Shown here: piece after piece, positions 10,530-18,330 of the stretch | Position numbering within the stretch: position 1 is the first letter of the stretch | Layout of the letters: every line of letters starts with the position of its first letter | From: Pandoraea faecigallinarum | Lineage (GTDB): Bacteria > Pseudomonadota > Gammaproteobacteria > Burkholderiales > Burkholderiaceae | Assembly (NCBI RefSeq): GCF_001029105.3 | Contig: NZ_CP011807.3 | Location: 4,030,001 to 4,094,000 of the forward strand | Direction: 5' to 3' | Length of the DNA: 64,000 bases | Position numbers and translations under genes: made by a program | The notes under the pieces: generated by a model | Told to the model about the DNA's origin: nothing | The model's input: only the letters and a program-made list of their open reading frames with translations | Database searches by the model: none

Positions 10530-11795
10530 ATGAACGACGCCGCCTCCCTCACTCATGCGGACCCCGTGACGTCCACCGGCCATGCCCCGGTCGTGACGCC
10601 GTTCGCCCCGTCCCCCGGCCAGATCTTTCTGGCCCCTGCGCTGCTGCCGACACAGGTCGGCCCCGCTGGCCTGCGCTTCGACTTCAACGATGGCGCTCGC
10701 GTGGTCATTCCCGACTTTGGCCAGCCGCTGCCCTGGCGCGTGCGTATCTGCGATTTGCGCGACGACAGCACGCTCGCCGATGTCTCGCTGTCCTGCGGCG
10801 TGGTGCGCAGCCCGGCCAAGTACTACACCCCTTACGGCATCACGATCTGGCTGAACGGCGTGGTGGTCTTCGAGCATCGTTTCGATCTGCGCGATCAGGA
10901 TGTGCTGATCCAGTTTCCGCTGGCCGCATTGGGCGATGTGCTGGGCTGGCTGCCGTATGCGTTGCGCTTTGCGCAGGTTCACGGATGCCGGCTGGCGTGC
11001 GTCGTCACGCCAGCGGTGGCGGCCTTGTTCCGGGAGGCCTATCCCGACGTCGAATTCCTCGCGCAGGACAAGGTGGAGCGCCGCAAGTATTACGCGACCT
11101 ACAACGTCGGCCTGTTCTTCGACGACAAGGAACTGACACAACAGCCGCGAGACTTCCGCGAGACGGGGCTGCATCGCACGGCTGCGCACATTCTCGGCGT
11201 GGACGAGAGCGAATCGGCGGCGAATACGGCGCTGCCGGATGTATCGCGTCCGATGGCACAGCCGTACGTCTGTATCGCGGTGCAAAGCACGGCGCAATGC
11301 AAATACTGGAACCGGCCGGGGGGGTGGGACGCAGTCGTGGCCGGACTGCGTGCGCGGGGGCTGCAAGTGGTTTGCATCGACCAGAAGGCGCGTCATGGAA
11401 AGAACGACTTCTGGCAATCGATTCCCGAAGGCGCCGTCGATGCGACCGGCGAGCGGCCGCTGACCGAACGCGCGCGCTGGCTCATGCATGCGAGCGCTTT
11501 CGTCGGCCTGTCAAGCGGCCTGTCGTGGCTGGCATGGACGATGGGAACCCCAACGGTACTCATCTCCGGGTTCACCCTGCCGCACAACGAATTCGCGACC
11601 CCCTATCGCGTCATCAACAATGACGTCTGCACCGGCTGCTGGCACGATCCCGCCATTCGCTATAACCACGACGACTTCCATTTCTGCCCGAGGCATAAAG
11701 GGACCGGCCGTGCGTTCGAATGCACGCGGGAGATCACGCCCGACGCCGTGTTGGAAGCAGTCGACCGAATCCCCGGCGTGACCAGCCGGAATTGA
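10530..11795 (+). CDS. Autotransporter strand-loop-strand O-heptosyltransferase (BAHT family)
   Basis: A 421-residue soluble glycosyltransferase of the Aah/TibC type, which transfers heptose from ADP-heptose to serine in autotransporter adhesin repeats in the cytosol before export. Visible signatures are the GT-B donor-site region FVGLSSGLSWLAWTMGTPTVLISGF and a C-terminal four-cysteine cluster (Cys367, 370, 386, 398; CTGCW, FCPRH, FECT) that binds iron in the bacterial autotransporter heptosyltransferase group. AAGG at 10518-10521 supports ATG 10530 over GTG 10521. No autotransporter or ADP-heptose synthesis gene is next to it here, which is unusual. Transcribed alone as far as visible. Confidence 0.85.
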   Translation: MNDAASLTHADPVTSTGHAPVVTPFAPSPGQIFLAPALLPTQVGPAGLRFDFNDGARVVIPDFGQPLPWRVRICDLRDDSTLADVSLSCGVVRSPAKYYTPYGITIWLNGVVVFEHRFDLRDQDVLIQFPLAALGDVLGWLPYALRFAQVHGCRLACVVTPAVAALFREAYPDVEFLAQDKVERRKYYATYNVGLFFDDKELTQQPRDFRETGLHRTAAHILGVDESESAANTALPDVSRPMAQPYVCIAVQSTAQCKYWNRPGGWDAVVAGLRARGLQVVCIDQKARHGKNDFWQSIPEGAVDATGERPLTERARWLMHASAFVGLSSGLSWLAWTMGTPTVLISGFTLPHNEFATPYRVINNDVCTGCWHDPAIRYNHDDFHFCPRHKGTGRAFECTREITPDAVLEAVDRIPGVTSRN

Positions 11796-11878
11796 TGGCG
11801 CAGCGCTTGGCGTCGCGCTGCACTCCAAATGGCGTCGATATACTAGGTGGACATTCATTGCGCCGCCCGGACCCCGCC

Positions 11879-12406
11879 ATGGCCCCGAAAACCCGCCGCA
11901 CGACTGTCCTTGCGCCATCCGACACCGGACCCACGCCGTCACCGGCACTGCTGCGGCGCTTGCTGCGCGCCAAAGATCACGTGGACGCCGCCTCGCACGA
12001 GGCATGGCCCGTCAAGCGGCTCGCCGCGCTCAGCGGCACCTCGGAAGCCCACTTTGCACGCGCATTCAAGCAGGCCTTCGGACTCCCGCCGCATCGCTAT
12101 CTGCTCACCCGTCGCATCGAGCAAGCCAACACGCTGCTACGCGATACCGACTTCAGCATCACGGAAATCGCCTTCGCGACCGGCTGGGAAAGCGTCGGCA
12201 CGTTCGGACGCATCTTTCGCGACATCAACGGGCGAAGCCCCGGCGAGTTTCGCCGTCACGCACGGCAGATTCCCGCGCCGCTGGCCGCCATGCCTGCCTG
12301 TGTACTGAAGGCCGCTCAACGGCCCGATCTCAACATCGCAGTTTTGGAGAAGCGCCGCCGAATGGCGAACGGTACAGTTCGTCCATCAACCAGGGAGGGA
12401 ACATGA
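11879..12406 (+). CDS. AraC-family DNA-binding regulator (short, DNA-binding domain only)
   Basis: A 175-residue protein made almost entirely of the AraC double helix-turn-helix (residues about 20-125; VKRLAALSGTSEAHFARAFKQAFG and DFSITEIAFATGWESVGTFGRIFR). There is no ligand-binding N-terminal domain, only about 20 Pro/Thr residues, and a 50-residue basic tail follows. Its stop overlaps the ATG of the VOC gene (ATGA at 12403-12406), so the two are translationally coupled. The pair may work together, with the VOC protein as effector target or detoxifying enzyme, but nothing in sequence fixes the signal. Confidence 0.85.
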   Translation: MAPKTRRTTVLAPSDTGPTPSPALLRRLLRAKDHVDAASHEAWPVKRLAALSGTSEAHFARAFKQAFGLPPHRYLLTRRIEQANTLLRDTDFSITEIAFATGWESVGTFGRIFRDINGRSPGEFRRHARQIPAPLAAMPACVLKAAQRPDLNIAVLEKRRRMANGTVRPSTREGT

Positions 12407-12819
12407 ATCAGGGAATTGGCGTGGCAGGACTGTATGTCGACGATCAGGACGAGGCGCTCGCGTTCTATGTCGACAAGCTCGGATTTCGCGTGCACACGGA
12501 TGTGCGCAACGGCCCGTATCGCTGGCTGACCGTCCAGCACCCGGACCAGCCCTCGTTTCAACTGGGACTGTTCGCCCCCGGCACGCCCATTCACGACGAC
12601 GCCACCGCGCAAACGCTTCGGGCCATGGTGGCGAAAGGCGCGATGCCGCCGCTCGTCCTTTACGTCGACGACTGCAAGGCCAGCTATGCCCGGCTCAAGG
12701 CCAGGGGCGTGGAGTTCACGCAGGAACCGGTGGACCGCTACGGCAGCGTCGACGCCGGATTCCGCGATCCCGCGGGCAACGGCTGGAAGATGATTCAACC
12801 GGCGGCGGACACGAAATAA
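12403..12819 (+). CDS. VOC-family protein (glyoxalase/bleomycin-resistance fold)
   Basis: A 138-residue vicinal-oxygen-chelate protein with one beta-alpha-beta-beta-beta module at each end. The N-terminal part reads VAGLYVDDQDEALAFYVDKLGF and the C-terminal part FRDPAGNGWKMIQP with a terminal metal-ligand-like Asp-Pro-x-Gly region. Such small members may be glyoxalases, dioxygenases or binding proteins; the substrate cannot be assigned. A good ribosome site (GGGAGGGAAC, about 12393-12402) lies within the end of the AraC gene, and the start codon overlaps the AraC stop. Confidence 0.82.
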   Translation: MNQGIGVAGLYVDDQDEALAFYVDKLGFRVHTDVRNGPYRWLTVQHPDQPSFQLGLFAPGTPIHDDATAQTLRAMVAKGAMPPLVLYVDDCKASYARLKARGVEFTQEPVDRYGSVDAGFRDPAGNGWKMIQPAADTK

Positions 12820-12895
12820 CCCGCACGGCGGCGGCGCGCCGCCGCGCCATATGGCGGGCAGCCGGTAGCGGGCGGACAGGAGGTCGGCAGCCGCG

Positions 12896-13912
12896 TCAGT
12901 CCGGCCGCCGCCGGAAGGCCCACCAGCCGGCTGCCGCCGTGCCGGTTGCAACGATCGCGACGAGTACCCAGAAACCGTGCGGATGGTCGGCGAGCGGTAT
13001 GCCGCCCACGTTCATCCCGAAGAACCCCGCCACGATGTTGATCGGCAGCGCGAGCACGGTCACCACGGTCAGCGTGTAAATCGTGCGCTCCGTACGCTCG
13101 CTGACCATCGCCGCGATCTCTTCCTGAAGCAGCTTGATTCGCTCGAGCAACGCGGACAGATCGTTGAGCACCACCGCGAACTCTTCCGTCGCCTGACGAA
13201 ATTCCTGCACGTCTTCCGCATGCCCCCATACTGGCGGGCGGCTCAACAGTCGAAAGAGCGCTGCGGGCTCCGGCGCAAGCAGGCGTTGCAGCCGCACGAG
13301 CACGCGTCTGAGCGACCCCAGATCCGCGCGATTGCTCTCGATGCGCTGCTGCAACAAACGGTCTTCCACGATATCCACCCGGCGGCTCGTCTCGCGCACG
13401 ATACGCTCGAGCACGTCCGCCTGATCGCGCAACAGATGCACGAGCAGCGCGAGCGGCGTACGGAATGCGTCCCCTCGTTTGACCGACGCGCGCAGCTTGT
13501 CGATGGAGCGCAGCGGTTTCACGCGTCCGGTGACGAGCAAGCGCGCGTTGGCCGCGACGCGCAGCGTGGAGATCTCGGACTGCGCGATGTCGAACGCGAA
13601 AATCACGTCGTTGATGACCGCGAGCAGCCAGTCGTCGGAATGCTCGATGCGAGTGGAACGCGACCCTTCGCTCAGACTCTCGTAGAACTCCTCAGGCAGG
13701 TGCATCTGCGCCTTGAGCCACTTCTCGCACGCGGCGTGCGCGAAATTGAAGTGCAGCCAGAGAAAGCCCTCGGCCCGCTCCCCCTGCATGAGCCACGCCA
13801 GCGCTTCGCCCGAATCGACCGGCTGCGGCGCGTTGCCGTCGGTAAAGCGGTAGCCGTAGATAAGGCCGGCCTGATCGCAGCCATAAGCGTTGTGGACTAG
13901 GTCGGCGAACAT
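12896..13912 (-). CDS. zntB: CorA-family divalent cation transporter, ZntB type
   Basis: A 338-residue CorA-superfamily protein. A large N-terminal cytoplasmic domain ends in long helices (ETSRRVDIVEDRLLQQRIESN region), then two C-terminal membrane spans with the pore motif GMN at 299-301 (AGFFGMNVGG). The basic C-terminal RRR matches family topology. The opening DQAGLIYGYRF resembles ZntB, which moves zinc with protons, rather than magnesium-specific CorA. It is encoded singly. Direction of transport and metal are inferred from the family. Confidence 0.85.
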   Translation of the reverse strand: MFADLVHNAYGCDQAGLIYGYRFTDGNAPQPVDSGEALAWLMQGERAEGFLWLHFNFAHAACEKWLKAQMHLPEEFYESLSEGSRSTRIEHSDDWLLAVINDVIFAFDIAQSEISTLRVAANARLLVTGRVKPLRSIDKLRASVKRGDAFRTPLALLVHLLRDQADVLERIVRETSRRVDIVEDRLLQQRIESNRADLGSLRRVLVRLQRLLAPEPAALFRLLSRPPVWGHAEDVQEFRQATEEFAVVLNDLSALLERIKLLQEEIAAMVSERTERTIYTLTVVTVLALPINIVAGFFGMNVGGIPLADHPHGFWVLVAIVATGTAAAGWWAFRRRPD

Positions 13913-14245
13913 GCGCGCAATCTGGGCGAACGTAGGGGGATGAGATGATCCGCACCGCAGCGGTGGGATTTGCCATCATGACAATGTCATATTTCATTTT
14001 CGTGACAGCCGGCCCGCTGCGAAGTCACGGGAACGCGGTCACCGGAACGCGGTCCGCGACCCGCGGAGCACGCCGCGAACGGGAAGTCCTCCGCACGGTG
14101 TTCGTCAACGCCACGCTGGTGTCATAAAATCGTCGCATACTCAGGTTCACCATCGGGCGCGCCGTTCGTCCGTCGTCACCCAGGCCGACGTCCGGGCCGC
14201 AGGGGTTGTCCCTTTTGTGCATTCTGGCCGTGAGAGATCGTCGCC
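13913..14245. other. Gene-free gap between zntB and ppk2
   Basis: This divergent intergenic region should carry both promoters. It contains an 11-bp direct repeat GGAACGCGGTC (14030-14040 and 14044-14054, 14-bp period) and a plausible ppk2 -10 element near TCATAAAAT (14122-14130). I see no convincing small gene. Confidence 0.4.
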
Positions 14246-15166
14246 ATGACCCAATTCGATTCCGACGCCGACCACGACGCGATGCTTGCGCGTCGTCTCC
14301 AAGATGACCTGATCGACAGCTACGACGAAGAGATCGAGATGGAGATCGACGACCTGCGTCTGCCGGGCCTGAACGATCTGAGCGCGCAAGCGCGCGACGA
14401 CCGTCTGCACTATTTCCGCGAGTTGTTCCGTCTGCAAGGCGAACTCGTGAAGCTGCAGGACTGGGTGATTCGCAGCCGCCACCGTCTCGTGGTGATCTTC
14501 GAAGGCCGCGATGCCGCGGGCAAGGGGGGGGCGATCAAGCGCATCACCCAGCGGCTGAATCCTCGTGTGTGCCGGGTCGCCGCCCTACCCGCCCCGAACG
14601 ACCGCGAGCGCACGCAGTGGTATTTCCAGCGTTACGTTCAGCATCTGCCGGCCGCGGGCGAGATCGTGCTGTTCGACCGTAGCTGGTACAACCGCGCGGG
14701 CGTCGAGCATGTGATGGGCTTTTGCACGCAGGACGAGTACGAGGAATTTTTTCGCTCGGTGCCGGAATTCGAGAAGATGCTGGTGCGCAGCGGCATTCAG
14801 ATCGTCAAATACTGGTTCTCGATTTCGGACGAGGAGCAGGAAGCACGCTTTCTCGCACGGATTCAGGACCCGCTCAAGCAGTGGAAGCTCAGCCCGATGG
14901 ATCTGGAAAGCCGTACACGTTGGGAAAAGTACACCGTCGCCAAGGAAGTGATGCTCGAACGCACGCACATTCCGGAAGCCCCCTGGTGGGTGGTGCAGGC
15001 CGACGACAAGAAGCGCGCCCGTCTGAACTGCATTCATCACCTGCTCCAGCAAGTGCCGTATCACGACGTGGAGCGCTCGAAGGTCGTGCTGCCCGAGCGT
15101 GCGCGCAGCGAGGACTACATGCGCCATCCGGTGCCGCCCGAGATCATCGTGCCGGAGATTTACTAA
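14246..15166 (+). CDS. ppk2: Polyphosphate kinase 2 (PPK2 family)
   Basis: A 306-residue PPK2-family kinase. Walker A GRDAAGKGG is at 87-95, the conserved FDRSWYNR lid/Walker B segment at 143-150, and QWKLSPMD further on. These enzymes transfer phosphate between inorganic polyphosphate and nucleotides, usually regenerating GTP/ATP from GDP/ADP. The N-terminal acidic stretch (YDEEIEMEIDDL) is typical of class I PPK2. The gene stands alone with a clear start (no strong ribosome site beyond GAGAG at 14232-14236). It would link phosphate storage to nucleotide supply under stress. Confidence 0.93.
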   Translation: MTQFDSDADHDAMLARRLQDDLIDSYDEEIEMEIDDLRLPGLNDLSAQARDDRLHYFRELFRLQGELVKLQDWVIRSRHRLVVIFEGRDAAGKGGAIKRITQRLNPRVCRVAALPAPNDRERTQWYFQRYVQHLPAAGEIVLFDRSWYNRAGVEHVMGFCTQDEYEEFFRSVPEFEKMLVRSGIQIVKYWFSISDEEQEARFLARIQDPLKQWKLSPMDLESRTRWEKYTVAKEVMLERTHIPEAPWWVVQADDKKRARLNCIHHLLQQVPYHDVERSKVVLPERARSEDYMRHPVPPEIIVPEIY

Positions 15167-15280
15167 GACTGGCCGCATCTGGGGCGAGCCCCGCCGTTCG
15201 GAGCGCCGACATGCCAATGAAGACGGCCCTGGACGGCAACGCCGCCTCCGGGCCATGTGCATGGGCGCCGCCCCGGCGAG

Positions 15281-16660
15281 TCAGTGGGCGGGCACGGCGG
15301 CAAGATCGCCTGCATTTGCGTTTGCGTTTGCCTTTGCGTTTTCATTGGTGGTCCCACTCGCGATCGGCAGCCTGAGCGTGACGCGCAATCCGCCGCCCGG
15401 CGATTTGTCGAGGCGCACCGTCCCGCCCTGCCCCTCGACCAGACGCACGACGAGCGACAGACCGAGGCCACAATGCCCTTCGCCGCCACGCGACGCGTCG
15501 AGCCGCACGAAGGGGCGCATCGCCAGCGCCACCTGATCGTCGGGAATCCCCTTGCCGCAGTCGCTCACCTCGATGCATCCCAGTTCGCCGTCTCGCCATG
15601 TGGCCAGACGCACGGTCGGTTCGCCGTGTTCGAGCGCGTTATCGACGAGATTGGACATGACGCGATCGAGCAACGTGCGCGGCAGCAAGAAGCCGGAACC
15701 CGCGCGCAGATGGCTCACGAACAGCCCGCTGTCGTCCTGCGCTTCGGCACGCGCGGCATCGCCATCGGCCGGCGTCTGTTCGTCGGCCGGAAACTGCTCG
15801 CGCAGGAATTCGTCGACATTGACGAGCGGACTGGTGTCGGCTTCATCGCGCGCATACGCCAGAAACTGCTGGACGATGTGATCGATGGAGGCGATATCGC
15901 GCACGAAACCGTCGCGCGACGCCACGTCGTCGATCAGATCGGCGCGCAGCCGCAAGCGCGTGAGCGGCGATTTGAGATCGTGGGCAATCCCCGCGAGCAT
16001 GATGGCCTGATTGTCCTGCGCCTCGGCAAGGCGTTTGGCCATGTCGTTGAATGCGTGCGTGAGGTCGCGCAGTTCGTGCGGCCCTTGCTCGGGCAGCAGC
16101 GCGGGGCGCCGGCCTCGACCGATGACCCGCGCCGCGTGCGCGAGCCGCGCGATGGGGCGCTGCATCTGCCACGCAACGAGCAACGCCAGCAGTACCGCGC
16201 CGATGAGAATGCCGAGCGTTTGGCGCACGAACGGAGGCATGGGCGGCAGGTCCAGAGCAATGACGATCCATTCGTCGTGTTGCGGGAGCAGCACCCAGAT
16301 ATTGCCGCGCTTGCGCTCGTTGACGATATGCAGCTGCGTGCCCTCAGGCAATCGCGAGAGCAGTTCCTGCCGCAAACGCCCCGCGCGTTCGTCGTCGGCC
16401 TCGCCGGCGAAGGTCGGCGTCTGGCGCAACGGCACGCGCCGCAGGCCATGCGGCGGAACGAGGCTGCCGGGAGCGACGGCGCGCTGGTCCACACTCTGAA
16501 TGGCGACTAGCAGGCCGCGGGCGAAGCCGTCGACCTGCTGACGGGGACGCTGATAGAACACCAGCGCGCTCCACACGAGATGCATCACCAGCAAGACGGC
16601 AATGCCCAGCCATGCCATGCGCGCGAACAGCGTGTCGCGCAGCAACCAGCGAACGTTCAC
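15281..16660 (-). CDS. Two-component sensor histidine kinase (EnvZ-like)
   Basis: A 459-residue inner-membrane kinase. The first span is at about 13-35, a periplasmic sensor domain at 36-145, and the second span at 146-164. HAMP follows at 165-215, then the HisKA box with phospho-His227 (GIAHDLKSPLTRLR) and the HATPase region (VDNALEHGE, DCGKGIPDDQ, GHCGLGLSLV). GTG at 16660 overlaps the response-regulator TGA (GTGA), so I prefer it to longer starts. The last 20 residues are a low-complexity Asn/Ala/Lys tail encoded by hexamer repeats (15311-15343). It is the partner of the regulator at 16657; the signal is unknown, possibly envelope stress given the divergent MacAB exporter. Confidence 0.88.
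   Translation of the reverse strand: MNVRWLLRDTLFARMAWLGIAVLLVMHLVWSALVFYQRPRQQVDGFARGLLVAIQSVDQRAVAPGSLVPPHGLRRVPLRQTPTFAGEADDERAGRLRQELLSRLPEGTQLHIVNERKRGNIWVLLPQHDEWIVIALDLPPMPPFVRQTLGILIGAVLLALLVAWQMQRPIARLAHAARVIGRGRRPALLPEQGPHELRDLTHAFNDMAKRLAEAQDNQAIMLAGIAHDLKSPLTRLRLRADLIDDVASRDGFVRDIASIDHIVQQFLAYARDEADTSPLVNVDEFLREQFPADEQTPADGDAARAEAQDDSGLFVSHLRAGSGFLLPRTLLDRVMSNLVDNALEHGEPTVRLATWRDGELGCIEVSDCGKGIPDDQVALAMRPFVRLDASRGGEGHCGLGLSLVVRLVEGQGGTVRLDKSPGGGLRVTLRLPIASGTTNENAKANANANAGDLAAVPAH
15311..15343. repeat. Hexanucleotide repeats in the kinase C-terminal tail
   Basis: Five to six degenerate copies of TTTGCG (plus-strand reading) encode alternating Asn/Ala at the end of the histidine kinase. 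Slippage in 6-bp steps would change tail length without frameshift. Confidence 0.75.
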
Positions 16661-17496
16661 GCAGCAGACTCCCGCCAGCCGCGTACGGCCCGTTTGCTCG
16701 CGGATGCCGAGGTGGCGAGCGACATGCCATCGTCGTGTCCATCGCCCATGCCGCCGGAACCCTCGCGTGCGTCGGACGTCGCGCCTTCGGGCAGTTCGCC
16801 GCCCGGGACGAAGACGTAACCCTTGCCACGAACGGTCTGGATGTAGCGCGGCTCGGACGGATCGGCCTCGATGAGACGACGCAAGCGCCACACGGGCACG
16901 TCGAGACTGCGGTCGCGAAACGCAATGCCATCGCCGTAAAGCATGGCATGAAGCTTCACGCGCGGCAGTACCTGCATCGGATGCTGGGTGAACGCCTTGA
17001 GCATGGCGAACTCGGTATCGCGCAACGGCAGGCGCTCTCCCTCGCGCTGAAGCGTTCGCAGCGAGTAATCGAGTTCGAACGGACCGAAACGATACGGTGC
17101 CCGGGCATCCGGGGCGCTGGCGGCGATGGGGCCGCGACGGCGCAGCACGGCGTGAATCCGCGCGAGCAACTCTCGCGGATCGAACGGCTTGGCAAGATAG
17201 TCGTCGGCACCGAGTTCGAGACCCAGCGCGCGGTCGAGCGGACCGCCCCGCGCCGACAACATGATGACGGGAATATCCTCCCCCGCCGCGCGCAGGTCCT
17301 GCAACGCTCGCAGACCGTCCCGCTCGGGCATCATGATGTCGAGCAGAATGACGGACGGGCGTTCGAGTTCGAGCCGGCGCATCAGCGAAGCGCCGTTGTG
17401 AAGCACCGAGACCTGCATGCCATTGGCGTGCAGCAATTCGCGCAACAGGTCGCGAACGACCGGATCGTCATCGACCAGAAGAACATGCAGACTCAT
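16657..17496 (-). CDS. OmpR/PhoB-family response regulator
   Basis: A 279-residue regulator. The receiver domain (1-120) has acidic pocket VDDDP at 8-12, phosphorylated Asp53 (ILLDIMMPERD) and the conserved Lys in YLAKPFD. A winged-helix output domain follows (about 140-240; ends IQTVRGKGYVFVPGG). A Gly/Ser/Ala-rich tail of about 40 residues extends past the usual end. Its stop overlaps the kinase start by 4 bp. A 73-residue unknown gene precedes it by 17 bp. Likely targets include the divergent macA promoter, where 10-bp-spaced direct repeats fit OmpR-type binding. Confidence 0.9.
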   Translation of the reverse strand: MSLHVLLVDDDPVVRDLLRELLHANGMQVSVLHNGASLMRRLELERPSVILLDIMMPERDGLRALQDLRAAGEDIPVIMLSARGGPLDRALGLELGADDYLAKPFDPRELLARIHAVLRRRGPIAASAPDARAPYRFGPFELDYSLRTLQREGERLPLRDTEFAMLKAFTQHPMQVLPRVKLHAMLYGDGIAFRDRSLDVPVWRLRRLIEADPSEPRYIQTVRGKGYVFVPGGELPEGATSDAREGSGGMGDGHDDGMSLATSASASKRAVRGWRESAA

Positions 17497-17513
17497 AAAT
17501 AATTCTCGGTAAA

Positions 17514-17735
17514 TTAAGTTTCGCGCGCGGCCGTCGCGCTTCGCGACAGCTTCACGGCCTCGTCCTGTGTCACGGACGGCGTCTGCGGCGTGCTGGAGAG
17601 CGCCCGCAACGCGTTGGAATATCGATCCGCCCCCGATGGCGCACGATGTGTGCCGACCGTCGACGCCGATCCCTGCCCCGGCAAGCGCCAGGCCCGATGT
17701 ATCGCCGTCTCCGGTGAACCAATGGTGATGGCCAT
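17514..17735 (-). CDS. Small protein of unknown function leading the two-component operon
   Basis: I do not recognise this 73-residue ORF. It begins MAITIGSPETAIHRAW and is preceded by a strong AGAGGAGC (17743-17750) at correct spacing, the best ribosome site in the area, which argues that it is real. It is polar, rich in Ser, Thr, Ala and Arg, with no signal peptide or membrane span, and ends 17 bp before the response regulator on the same strand. It could be a leader, a small partner of the regulator or kinase, or an effector. A start upstream at 17810 is open but lacks a ribosome site. Confidence 0.55.
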   Translation of the reverse strand: MAITIGSPETAIHRAWRLPGQGSASTVGTHRAPSGADRYSNALRALSSTPQTPSVTQDEAVKLSRSATAARET

Positions 17736-17823
17736 GCTTTGTGCTCCTCTGTGACGAGATACATCGCAGTTTGCGCGCCCGTCCAGTGCACCGTTGACCG
17801 AAGCATCCAACAGAATGACGCCT

Positions 17824-17854
17824 AATCCTTATTTCAGAAAGGATTGGTAAGGAT
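17824..17854. promoter_or_regulatory. Candidate response-regulator site (direct and inverted repeats)
   Basis: AATCCTT (17824-17830) faces AAGGATT (17839-17845), and a second AAGGAT begins exactly 10 bp after the first. One helical turn between direct half-sites is the arrangement OmpR-family dimers use. Confidence 0.45.
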
Positions 17855-17910
17855 GTTCGGGAGACGCCAGACGTCTCGCCGTCGTTCGAAACGCCAGAAA
17901 TTCATGATTT

Positions 17911-17940
17911 CGTCGATATTAGGCGATATTGGGCGAAATT
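17911..17940. promoter_or_regulatory. Three 10-bp phased direct repeats
   Basis: CGTCGATATT, AGGCGATATT and GGGCGAAATT follow without spacing. The GCGAnATT core recurs every 10 bp, one turn of DNA, consistent with a cooperative regulator-binding array. Confidence 0.45.
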
Positions 17941-18330
17941 ATAGCCAATTTAACGATATCGATCCGACGGCGACTTCGTGCCTCATGCCGCGAGACCGGC
18001 CCCGGCATACGCCGCACGCGCCGCAATCTTCACACTGTGCAGCCGTCGGTCTCGCCCCCTTCTCTTCGCCCTTCTTTGGCCTTTCCCTCACCAGGTCTTG
18101 TCGCTCAAGGCCTTACGCGATGCACTTCCTCGATATCCCGCTTCCTTGCGGCGTTTTCCGCTTCTCCACATTTCCCCCTACGGCTCGCGCCACGCCTGCC
18201 TTGCTTCTCGCGTCATCTCTGTTCACAAAGTGTCAACAACTGAAAACAGTTCGTTTGCGCACCTTTGTTTAGCATCGGGCCACGCTCTCTATTCCGCACG
18301 CCATCTTCCGGCGCGGTATCCGTACGCTCA

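Larger units (their letters stand above)
17736..18330. other. Regulatory gap between two-component operon and macA
   Basis: 595 bp with lower GC than its surroundings. Both divergent promoters should be here. It contains an inverted repeat AATCCTT/AAGGATT (17824-17845), a 10-bp-spaced pair of AAGGAT (17839 and 17849), and three 10-bp phased repeats (17911-17940). Short plus-strand ORFs across 17844-18334 have pyrimidine-rich codon usage and no ribosome sites, so I do not call a gene. Confidence 0.6.
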
